DNA of 64,000 nucleotides from Jaminaea rosea. Lineage: Eukaryota; Basidiomycota; Exobasidiomycetes; Microstromatales. Numbering within the stretch: the stretch's first letter is position 1; each line of letters starts with the position of its first letter. Below the pieces are notes generated by a model that was not told the origin of the DNA, did no database searches, and saw only the letters and a program-made list of their open reading frames with translations. Positions 19,901-29,400 of the stretch are shown here, piece by piece. The DNA lies in the NCBI RefSeq assembly GCF_003144245.1, contig NW_020289994.1:299842-363841 (forward strand), read 5' to 3'. The translations under genes were made by a program, and so were the position numbers.

Positions 19901-22716
19901 TCACCCCGCGCGACCCTTTCATGTGGACGGGGCGAGTGATGCCGTACAAGATCGAGTATGTCGAGGTCAGCCTCAACGACAGGCGGCTGCGCCTGATCGC
20001 TGACGGGCCCAAGGAGAGGCTGCAGCTGTGCAAGGAGCGGTTCCAGAATGAGTTCAAGCGAGGCGGCGACTCTAGTGCGACTGTCTTCCCCCTCGACGTC
20101 ATCAACGAGCACATGGCGCACATGAGCGACGTGCAGGCAGAGCTGCGTAACATCAACAAGGGGGTGAGTGGGCGCGGCGCGCGTCGCGCGTGCTTGAAGG
20201 GGTTTTTTGCAGTAGCTGACCCTCCCACTCCGGCCCGCAGGTGTACATGCTCTCGAATACCGTCCTCAACGCCGTCTCTGGCGTGCAGCGCAACCTTCGC
20301 CGACGCCACCGCCGCAACGAGTCGAGTGAATCAGATCCGCAGGGTCGCCGCAGCAAGAGTGCGACGGAGAGCGAAGAGCTCATCCAGAATTGCTTCAGTA
20401 TGGCGGCAGAGCAAGGCTTCCGCTCCCTGCCCTTCATCGAGTCGAATCGACTGCGAGGCTACATGACGTTGGCGCTCGCCCGCCTCGCCATCAACTGGGT
20501 CGGCTTCATCTGCGATGACTGCGTGCACACGGATCGAAAGACGTTCAAGTGGGCGGTGGCAGCGCTCGAGAATGCGGTGCAGGTGACGCGGAATGTAAGG
20601 CCCCACCGCGGCGCGATCTCAACGCGCGATCTCAACGCATACTGACCTTCGCCCTCGTCGCGCACGCAGGAGAACATCTTCCACCTCAGCGAAGACGACT
20701 TTGCAATGATGCGAGCCAAAGTAGCCAGCTGCGTCGCCCTCTTGATCTCCCACTTCGACATCCTCGGCGCAAGATCGAGTGTAGCCAACGCCAAAGCAGA
20801 GCAGGAGCGGCTCGAGCGCGAAAAGGCTGAACGATCAAAGGCAATGGAGGCGGGCAACAACCTGCTGCCCGAGTCTGCAGATGCGGCTGAGCGACACGCT
20901 GCTGCTTCACGTCTCATTCAAGGCGCAGACCAACAGCAACCGCAGCTGCAGCGCATGGACAGCGGGACAGAGGCGATGGAGGAGCGTTGGGTGCAGAAGA
21001 TGATCGAGTGGGATGAAGCGCGCCAGAGCATCGAGGCAGAGCAGCGCTTGATAGGGCGCGTGCTTGACGACACTCGACTGGAGGATCGCGGTTTGCAGTT
21101 CTTGGCTTCCTCATCCTCGCGCATCCAGATTCGATGGCAGCAGGGTCGCTTCATCGGCGGCGGGACGTTTGGAACGGTGCGTGCGAGCAGAGACCCGCTG
21201 TGACGTGACGCCTATTGACCCCTTTATCGCCGCGCGCAGGTGTATCTCGCTGTCAACCTCGACTCCGGCGGGCTTATGGCAGTCAAGGAGATTCGCTTCC
21301 AGGACATCTCCAACACGCCGACACTCTACAAGCAGATCAAGGACGAGATGAACGTCATGGAGATGCTGTCCCACCCAAACATTGTCGAGTACTACGGCAT
21401 CGAGGTGCATCGCGACAAGGTCTACATCTTTGAGGAGTACTGCCAGGGCGGCTCTCTCGCTCAACTCCTCGAGCATGGTCGGATAGAAGACGAGGCGGTG
21501 ATTCAGGTGTACACGCTGCAGATGCTCGACGGTCTAGTCTACCTTCACTCGCAGGGCGTCGTTCACCGTGACATCAAGCCGGATAACATTCTGCTGGATC
21601 ACATGGGGGTGCGTGCACGCGTGCGTAGGGCAACTGCGTCCGCATCTGACATCTCTCCTCGCGCCCGCACAGGTCATCAAATTCGTCGACTTTGGCGCAG
21701 CCAAGGTCCTTGCCAAGAACTCACGCACCGTTCAACGCTCTCGTCGCTCGGGCATCACGCCGGGAAACAACATGGCGGGCATGGTGGGGCCGGATGGCAA
21801 GCCGGTAGGAGCCGCCGCAGTCCAGTCTCTGCAGGGAACGCCCATGTACATGTCACCCGAGGTCATCAAGGGCGAGTCGCGTGGGCGTCGTGGTGCTATG
21901 GATGTTTGGTCGCTCGGCTGCGTTGTGCTCGAGTTTGCAACGGGCAGAAGGCCATGGAGTCAGCTCGACAACGAGTGAGTGTGACGAGCAGCGAAGGGGC
22001 GAATGGCGAGAGCAGAGAGCTGACCGTGCGTCTCCCCACGCACACGCAGATGGGCCATCATGTTCCACATCGGCATGGCGCAGCAACATCCTCCCCTGCC
22101 AGAGCCCGGCCAGCTCAGCGAGATGGGCATCGATTTCATCCGGCAATGCCTCATCATCGACCCGTACGATCGCCCCTCGGCCGCAGAGATGCGTCAGCAT
22201 CCCTGGATCCGCAATCTTGTCGAGCAACTGGACGCAGCGGCAGCAGACGAAGAAGCAGCGGCGGCGACTGCGGCGGCCATGGGTGGAGAGAACAACAGCT
22301 ACGCCGGCGCAGACACGAGCAGCCTCCAGTACGACGCAGCGACTCCATTTCAGCACACGTCCGACAGTGCAACGGGCATCGCAGCCATGGTCGCCACGCC
22401 GGGAACGAGGAGCATCAACGGCTTCAACTTCCAGCGACCTGGTATGCCCAGCGCGGTGTCGAGCGCAACGTCTGCCTCTGGCTCGGCATCCGCGTCCGAG
22501 ACCCTCACGACGCCACCGTCACAACACGTCGGCGCCGGACTGCCCCACCAACCCTCCCATTCTGGCTTCCCCGCGACTGTGGCAGACATGGCGTGGAAGC
22601 GCGAGGAGAGACTGATGCACGAGATGAAGAAGCCTCTCGAGATGACGACGGGGCTGCGGAACGATGCAGAGGAGGAAGCAGAGGGAGCGCAGGAGAGAAG
22701 AGAGGGCGACGTGTAG
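16909..22716 (+). CDS. SSK2: MAP kinase kinase kinase, SSK2/SSK22/Wis4 type
   Basis: 1817-residue Ser/Thr kinase at the top of the HOG/Sty1 stress MAPK cascade, expected to phosphorylate the Pbs2-type MAPKK when relieved by its response regulator. Exons: 16909-20163, 20241-20594, 20670-21176, 21240-21608, 21673-21974 and 22050-22716 (5454 nt). The first 450 residues are Ser/Gly/acidic low complexity. A long conserved helical SSK2-type regulatory region follows (about 450-1300). The kinase domain is at about 1358-1649: GGGTFGTV loop split by an intron, MAVKEI lysine, HRDIKPDNIL near 1481, DFGAAK near 1501, GTPMYMSPEV near 1551 and a final HPWIRNL. The activation segment has an insert of roughly 30 residues (NNMAGMVGPDG). 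A Ser/Thr-rich tail follows. An alternative ATG lies at 16702. Confidence 0.95.
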
Positions 22717-22907
22717 CAGTGATCGAATGCAAAGCATGTTTTCAGAGATCGGACCAAGGAGCATTGCGCGTGTACTGCTGGTAGCGAGCAGGGCTCGATC
22801 GAAGAAGAAATCTACAGCGACGCACCGTGTACATGTCGCAATGGGAGAGGAGCAATGTACTGGCTTAATTTGCCTTTCCCTTCCACCGCACTGGCTCTTC
22901 ATTACTC

Positions 22908-23367
22908 CTAGGGAGTTGAGCCTGTCTTGGCGCTCACTACAGCCCCTCTCTGCACAACAAGAGTTTCGCCGCCATCCTGTTTGACGCCAGACAGAGCAAC
23001 ACTTTTTGCTATCAGCGTGGCGTAGGCGGAGGCCGACGACTTCAACGTGCGTCGCTGCGGCGTCGATAAAGCGTCTGCGCTCCTCTTGAGGGACAGACTG
23101 GCCGCGACCAGCTCGTCGTCCTCGCCGAGGGTGCATTGGCATGCATTGTTTGCGCCGCAGCTTGGGTTGGCCACGCTGTGCGGGGTCGAGAGAGGACGTC
23201 ATCAGCGACTCATTGATATCAAGCAAAGGTGCGCAAGCCACTGACCAGCGGCCATTGATCGGGCAACAGCGCTTGGGAGGTGGATTGGAACCGATACCTT
23301 GAGCCAGAGGGAAAGACAAGGCGGCGAGGAAGGCGAGCAGCACGAATGAGACCAGTTTCAGCTTCAT
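22908..23367 (-). CDS. Small secreted Cys-rich protein, CC-x5-C family member A
   Basis: 129-residue predicted secreted protein in two exons, 23367-23246 and 23175-22908 (390 nt). MKLK plus a hydrophobic run to about residue 22 is a clear signal peptide. The mature N-terminus has C34 C35-x5-C41-x5-C-x5-C-x-C, and the intron (70 nt, donor GTCAGT, acceptor CACAG) splits the C41 codon as TG|C. This pattern and intron position recur in the genes at 37255 and 37914. The remaining 75 residues are Ser/Ala/Lys-rich without Cys and include a KR dibasic pair about 16 residues past the last Cys, a possible Kex2 site. Without splicing the codon would read TGG and the frame would run on into unrelated sequence. 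I recognise no family; a role as effector or small ligand is only inferred from size, secretion and Cys content. Confidence 0.72.
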
Positions 23368-23664
23368 GGCTGTGTTGCGAGCTTGCCAGAGAAGAGTTTG
23401 TGTTGAAGAGAAAGGTGCTGGAGCGCTCAGGCCGTTGCCTCAGCAAGATCATCGAGGGCACAGGGCACATCTTTCGGCACGGATCGCCCGCTACGGCGAG
23501 ATTGTCGCATTACCTACGAGCATCGCAGGCGCAGATCGATACCATTTAGGCGGATCGGGATATGCGTGCGGTGTGGGTGACGTATCTACAGCGTAGCACA
23601 CAGTGCGATCGTTGTGTGTTGCCCTCGTCGAAGCCTGCTTCGATGGACGCTCGGCGATGAGCTC

Positions 23665-24030
23665 TTACAGAGCGACTTCGAGCCCAACCGCGTGGTGGGC
23701 CGGGTCGTTGACTTCATCCATCACCTCTGCCAAGACCTCCGTCCTCTTCGCCATGCCTCGGCGAGCCATCTTGCCTACCCCGCGCGAGACCACGGACTCC
23801 ATCGACTTGCGGAGGTGAATGTAAGAGGCGAAATTCTTGCCCACGCCGTTGTTGCGGCTGACAAAGGGGATAGTGTTGCGAGCAAAGGGGCTGGTGTGGT
23901 CGAAGCAAAGATCTTTCTTGATGGCCACAGCTGCCTGAGCTGGGCTGCACAGGTTCGCAGTAAAGACTGTCAGCAAGACGTTGATCACCAGCGAGCCAGC
24001 GCAGCGAAAGGATAGGTTGAGCAGCTTCAT
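23665..24030 (-). CDS. Small secreted protein, unrelated to the Cys families (gene D)
   Basis: 121 residues from the ATG at 24030. The N-terminus MKLLNLSFRCAGSLVINVLL continues hydrophobic to about residue 27 and ends at an AQA motif near 33, a good signal peptide and cleavage site. The mature part is Lys/Arg-rich, has a single Cys (KKDLC), and carries basic pairs (MARRG, MAKRTEV) that could be processing sites. No domain recognised. It lies 297 bp upstream of member A on the same strand. A TTTTATG element (CATAAAA on the coding strand) sits about 60 nt before the ATG. No intron needed. Confidence 0.55.
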   Translation of the reverse strand: MKLLNLSFRCAGSLVINVLLTVFTANLCSPAQAAVAIKKDLCFDHTSPFARNTIPFVSRNNGVGKNFASYIHLRKSMESVVSRGVGKMARRGMAKRTEVLAEVMDEVNDPAHHAVGLEVAL

Positions 24031-24089
24031 AATGAGCGTGGGTGGCGAGGAGTGAGCAAGGTAAAGGACGAGCGAGGCTCGATGCGCCG

Positions 24090-24096
24090 TTTTATG
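24090..24096 (-). promoter_or_regulatory. TATA-like element of gene D
   Basis: CATAAAA on the minus strand, about 60 nt upstream of the gene D ATG. A similar CATAAAG lies 48-54 nt before the ATG at 25730. Confidence 0.35.
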
Positions 24097-25020
24097 ATGT
24101 GCGGCGTTTCCTGACGTCAAGTTTCGCTCTCTTCCTGACTTGTCCCGGATGAGCGGTGCAGATCAGCGCGATGGATCTCGCCTCGTCATCGCTGGTATAA
24201 TGGCGATTGATCACAGAATGCGCAAATCGCTCGCAAGCGCGATGCGCAGCGAGATCGAGTTGAGAGACGATCCGCAGCAGTGACATCGCTCTGAGCCGCA
24301 GTGCGTACTCATCGATCGCCAGAGTGATGGTCGTAGGCCATGCTCCAGAGCAGCAGCAGCTGCTCGCTGAAGCGAGTCTGGCACTATGGTACGCTTAAAT
24401 CGGCGATAACGCTGCTGAGCTGAAGCGAGCCGCGATGTTTTCCGCGTGGCGGAACGCGACCACGTTATGAGCGTCGGGCGTGGCCCCTGCACTGCGCCTC
24501 TTGAGTCGCGTTGCTACGGTTAGGAGCCTTTGGCGTTTTCGGACGAGGGCCACGGTATTGATCAGCCGCTTTGCCCTTACGCTGGGCAGCGGAGCAGGAA
24601 TCCTTGAGCAGTGCTTTCAAAAGGGCCCCTACCAGAAGGTTTGCCCTTGACTGAGTGAGTAGCTGTAAGAGCCTACGGTAGACCGAGACACGGGGCTTAC
24701 ACCGCCCTTCCCAGTCGCTCCGGCAGCTCCCTTGCTGCGCCAGCTCGATGTCACTGCTCCGATCGTGGAGCGACGTGCCCTCTCTCGCGATTCGCGCAGC
24801 GCTGGTTGCGGGGTTCCTCGCTTGGGTTCTCACCATCGGCCCGCCCGCACCTCACCCATCGCTGGCCAGCTGTAGGCGTCAAATGTTACAGTCCCCTCCC
24901 ACGATCAAGCCCTTGACCCTTGAATGATACTATCTGAGCCCCTCCAGCGGTCACCTGCATTTTGCCTGTTGACCAAAGCACACTTCCACTTGGACCGCCC
25001 TGGTTACCAACAAGCCAAGC
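24097..25020. other. Intergenic stretch between divergent small secreted-protein genes
   Basis: About 0.9 kb separating gene D (-) and the gene at 25021 (+), probably carrying both promoters. A minus-strand ATG frame at 24465-24836 (123 codons) has no signal peptide or recognisable domain and I do not call it. No tRNA-like fold or repeat seen. Confidence 0.4.
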
Positions 25021-25329
25021 ATGCTCGCGCGCACCTACCTCGCTATCCTGCTCACCCTCTTCCTCGTCCTGGCCCCGTCCTCCAAGGGAGCGGATGAAAT
25101 ACTCGGGTATACGTGCAGTGATGCTGCATGTAAGACTCGCACAAAAGCCATTCCCGCCAACATGGGCGCCCAAGGCATGGGTGGCGCCACGGCGTACTTC
25201 AGCAAAGAACCGGGGGGAAAAGTTTGCCGCGAGTCGAAGGGCGGCGGCAAATGTACAGACTGTGATGGAGTCGATGCCGCCAACAAGTGCTTCAATGGCG
25301 GACCCTACCAGCGCTGGTGCGACTTGTAG
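25021..25329 (+). CDS. Small secreted seven-Cys protein, tandem paralogue 1 (gene E)
   Basis: 102 residues, single exon. MLARTYLAILLTLFLVLAPS is a signal peptide, probably cleaved before ADEILGY. The mature chain has seven cysteines spaced C-x4-C-x31-C-x8-C-x2-C-x8-C-x9-C, ending two residues after the last. The next gene (25730) has the same layout and shares ILGYxCxDAxC and a terminal WCxL block, so the two are tandem duplicates. The odd Cys number would leave one free or allow intermolecular pairing. No known domain recognised; an extracellular role is inferred. Confidence 0.72.
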   Translation: MLARTYLAILLTLFLVLAPSSKGADEILGYTCSDAACKTRTKAIPANMGAQGMGGATAYFSKEPGGKVCRESKGGGKCTDCDGVDAANKCFNGGPYQRWCDL

Positions 25330-25729
25330 GATCGCTGGCACAGTGAGTCGTGTCGCCGAAGAGCCGGAGAGATGGTGTTGACCTCGTGCGCCGTGCCGCG
25401 ACGTTCTAGGCAGCAGGTTGCCAAGCTTGCTCTGCAGCGGCACCGCCGCATCCTCGAATGGCTTGTTCCTTCTCGTGACCATCTGTCTTTCTCTTTGTGG
25501 CTGGCAATGTCCGTGCGCGATCTCCGTGTGGGAGACGGCTGACGATCGATCCTTGGCGGGCCGGCCGGATACGGGCCGTGAGAATGCAGCCATCCTATCT
25601 TCCTCACTTCTCAACCGTCGGGCCGCTTGCTCCGTTCGGGCGACGACCGTCGCGATCGCCCGATGTGCGAAGCTACATAAAGGCCACTCCTCCGCGACTA
25701 CCGTCCTCTCCCCCACACGCCTGCCAAAG
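25330..25729. promoter_or_regulatory. Upstream region of gene F
   Basis: 400 bp between the tandem paralogues. CATAAAG at 25676-25682 (TATA-like) lies about 50 nt before the ATG. No other feature seen. Confidence 0.4.
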
Positions 25730-26035
25730 ATGCTCGCCCACCTCAATAAGCTCCCTGCGCTCATGCTGCTCCTCTTCGCCGCTATGGTCGAGGGTCAGCA
25801 GATACTCGGCTACGCCTGCGCAGATGCAGGCTGTTCAAAGATCATCAAGTCTTTCCCCCCCACGAATGCCAGCCTCTTCACCTTGCCGGCGTTCACCTTG
25901 GGATGGAAGAGCGTGCTCGCTTCTGGGCGCGCCTGCAGGACGACGGAGGGCGATTGCACTGGCTGCGACTCCATTACGGAGAAGGGCCATTGCTACTCGG
26001 GCAATGGCGCATTTCACCAATGGTGCAGCCTCTGA
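25730..26035 (+). CDS. Small secreted seven-Cys protein, tandem paralogue 2 (gene F)
   Basis: 101 residues, single exon, ATG at 25730. The signal peptide runs to about residue 23 (…LLLFAAMVEG). Cys spacing is C-x4-C-x33-C-x6-C-x2-C-x8-C-x10-C, then two residues to the end, matching gene E within two residues in every interval. Conserved landmarks are QILGY-Cys, DAGC, a C-x2-C-D pair and the QWCSL end; the centre between the second and third Cys has diverged almost completely, a pattern seen in fast-evolving secreted proteins. A second potential start at residue 12 would shorten the signal. Function unknown. Confidence 0.72.
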   Translation: MLAHLNKLPALMLLLFAAMVEGQQILGYACADAGCSKIIKSFPPTNASLFTLPAFTLGWKSVLASGRACRTTEGDCTGCDSITEKGHCYSGNGAFHQWCSL

Positions 26036-26402
26036 CGTCGTGAGTAGTCCAGAGTGCGAGGACCGGACGGGTGCTGACGCATCTCTCGTGCGGCGCTGCA
26101 GGTGGTCGTTCGGAAAGATGGAGGGGGGCGTGTTGTGCGAAAGGCGCCATGAGCAGTTAGCTCCCGTCGAGCGCGCCAGAGAGGGATGTGACTCACCGAT
26201 GAATTTTGCGCAGTACCGTAGAGCGGCAGGCCAGCCTAGCATCAGAGTCCGCCTCGCTCGCGTCGGCTGCTGTCACACGGCACGCGTCTACTCCCTCGCC
26301 CCGTCTCCAAGTCTCAGCTTGACACCTGATCTGCCCGCGTCTACGCTACGCTATAGCCCTGCCTGCTGTGCTCGATATTTTACAATTACAGTCTCGCGCC
26401 TT
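26036..26402. other. Convergent 3' intergenic region
   Basis: 367 bp between the stop of gene F (+) and that of the WDR7-like gene (-). I see no gene, repeat or clear polyadenylation motif beyond an ATTTTACAATTA patch near 26377-26390. Confidence 0.4.
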
Positions 26403-29400
26403 CTACTCGACATCAAAGAGCGTTCTCTCCCTCTTGTGTCCGTCCGCGCCCACTTCAATCTCGCACCTCTTCTCCCCAACCCACTCGCAGCGCAGCGCCT
26501 CATCGTCCTCACCACTGCGCGGCGTGAATCGCCAGACCTTGTACGCAGGCTCGGCGCCCGGCTGCTGCTGCTTGCCACCACCGCCCACGCCGCTCCCTCC
26601 TCCCTGCCGTGGCACCCCGCCTGGTCTGAGCAGCCAGGACGCGAGAGAAGAGCCAACCTTCCACGCCAGCGCTTTGCCCTCCGTGAGAGACAGGCTGACC
26701 AATCTGCGTCCGTCCGGCGAGAAGCTGAGCAATGTCAACGGTCCCCTCTGCGTCGAGTGATGAGCATGACCGTGTGCCTGTGAGCCGTGACCACCCTCGA
26801 GCACAAAGAGTCGCGTGGCAGTGCGCAGCTCGTACATGACAATTGCTCCCTCGTGAGTGCCCACGGCGAGACGCTGCGTGGAGCCGTGGAAGGCGAGCGT
26901 GCGGTACGCGCGGACGAGAGTGGAGATGAGGTGGGTCGCCGACGGGAGGAGAAGGTCGCGCTGCGTTGTCGAGGGGCCGGGAAGGGCGGGGGCATTGGGC
27001 TTGGGCGAGGACGACGAGCCTGCGTTGCTGCTGCTGCTCGTTGTGGGATCGAGAGACTTAACCACCGCCTCCGAGATGCGTGGGAGCGAAGGGGCGAGGA
27101 GGCTTGGCCGCAGAGAGACGAGGAAAGAGAGAAGCTGCATAGTCCTGACGCCGTTGGCCGCCGTTGACGAGGAAGGCGCGTGTCCGTCTCCGCCACTGAG
27201 CGCGAGCAAGTCGAGATTGAGCGTCGTCATAAAGAGCGGCGTATGCTCCTCTGCGATGGCAATCACGGCGTCCTTTGCTGCCTGTGATGCAGTGACGTCG
27301 TCGTGCGTGTCGATGGCTAGCGTAAAAAGGGACCGTAGCAGCGCCATGGCATCGACGTAGTTCTGCCAGACTGAAAAGCCTTGCACGCACAGCCAGAGAG
27401 CAGGGAGACGGAGCGCTTGCGGAGAGTGGGCGCTGCTGAGAGAGTGGAAGACGGCCTCGGCCACGTCGCGGAGTAGCGCCGGATCGACGAGTGCGTAGCG
27501 TTTGAGACAGAGGAAGCCGAGGAGGGAGAGTGATTGCGCCGCGCGAGGTGACGAGGAGTGTGCGGTGGGGAGCAGGCTGCGCCACGAGACGACGAGCGTG
27601 TCGACTTCTTCTGCGCTCATCATGGCGATGCGCGCTTCGAGGAGCTCTTCTGCTGCGGAGCGGATCTCTGGCGTAGGATCGACGAGGTGTAGCGCGAGGA
27701 GAGCGGGGTTCAGGGGCGAGGTGCGAGGAGCGGACGTGCTGAGCCAGGATATGCAGCGATCGGCATTTGTCCCTGCCTTGCTACGAGCGAGCACCTTGAG
27801 CATTGCTGTGAGGGCTAGGAAGCGGCTGGCGTTCGTTGACGAGCTAGCCTTGAGCGAAGAGGTCGTCGAGTGGTAGTGGCGGCGCAGCGACCCTGGCTGC
27901 GTGGATGATGAGGCCGAGCCGAGCTTCATGGCGGTACCGAGGTCCAGAGCCGGTTCAAAAAGACTTGCAATCGCCTGATCCATCTCGTCGTCGATGCCAC
28001 TTGGCCAGAGCGCTGCCATCAATGGGCGCAAGATGCTCTGCACGCGTGACGCGCCAGACGTCGACGTAGCGCTGCCTGGCCTGACCGCCTTTGGTTTCGC
28101 CATCCCCTCGTGCGCCCCCGCAGCTTTGCTAGCCGCGTCGATTCCCTTCTTCAGGTTCGCCCCCATGAGCGGCGTATCGCACGCGACACTAGGGGAGACG
28201 GCGGACAGCACGCCCGACTGAGCCACCTCTCGCTCTACTCCAACATCGTACCGACTCCAGCTGCCCCTGCCATCGCTGAGCATACCCTCCGCCTGATCCA
28301 AGCCCATGCTGCGGCGTAGCTCCTGCGTGGCCACGTCCCACACGCGCGCTCTGCCATCGCGATAGACTAGCATGAGTTCGTCTGCGCGCACGGCGAGCCA
28401 GTCGAGTGGAGCTTCTTCTCCTCGCCCAGGGAGAAGGTAGAGGAGCTTCAGGCCGTCGAGCGCTAGAATGGCCACCGTACCGTCTGTGCTTGCAAGGGCG
28501 AGGCAGCCGTGAAGGCGCAAGGTGTTGTCCTCTTGCCCAAAAACGACGCAGAGGCCGTCTAGGACGGGCGCAGTGAAGAGGGACCATTCCGCTTGGAGTC
28601 GTAGCGTTGCGAGATCCCAGAAGGCTACTGCGCCGGTGGAGAAGGCCGCGAGGATGTGCTTGGTGGAGGAATTGCGTGGGTTTGTGACCTGGCGGAGCAT
28701 CGTTGCGCGAGCCGCGGGGTGGGCAGCGGAGGTGGAGGGTGGCTGGTTGGGTGTGGGGAGACGATTGGCGAGGAGGTCGTTGAGGGTTGCTAGCGTGAGG
28801 TGGCCCGTGGACGTGAGGGCGAGAATGCGCTCCATGCTGAGTGGCAAAAGGGCGCTGATTGCAGGCTGCACTGGAGACGAAGCGTAGAGATCGCGCGAGT
28901 CGAGGAGGGATTGTAGCGTGAGACACTCCGGCGCTGCTGAGGCCGAAAGGAGCAGCTGGCCGGAGTGAGCTGCGACGTCGATCCCTGGAACGTCGTTGAG
29001 TAGCGTGAGGCTGTCGGCGTCGATGCTGATGAGCTTAGTGGTAGTCTTGGTGCGAGCAAGGGCGTAGGATGGAGAGATGACTTCAAAATCTTGCAGCTCC
29101 GGGACGTGAATGCTCTTGACCACCCCCAAACTATCGCAGGCCGCGGAGCTGAGCAGCACGAGCCGTTCTCCCGCCGCGTGACCCAGAAGCGTACCCGCGG
29201 TGAGCAGACTGCATCGCTGCACTTGCCCACCAGCATCCTCTGGTATTGTGAGCTTGGCAAAACCAGCCTTGTCGACCGTAGCATTCCCTGCCGCCATCGT
29301 CACCTGAAAGCGGTGCACCGTCACACTCTCTTTCTCCTCATTCACATGCGCAACCTTGACTGCATCGCCCTCCACCGCAAAAGACGGACAACGCTCTCGA

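Noticed and set aside
24465-24836. Minus-strand ATG ORF of 123 codons in the secreted-protein island
   Set aside because: No signal peptide, no domain, Arg/Ser-rich composition; best explained as chance in a GC-rich intergenic region.
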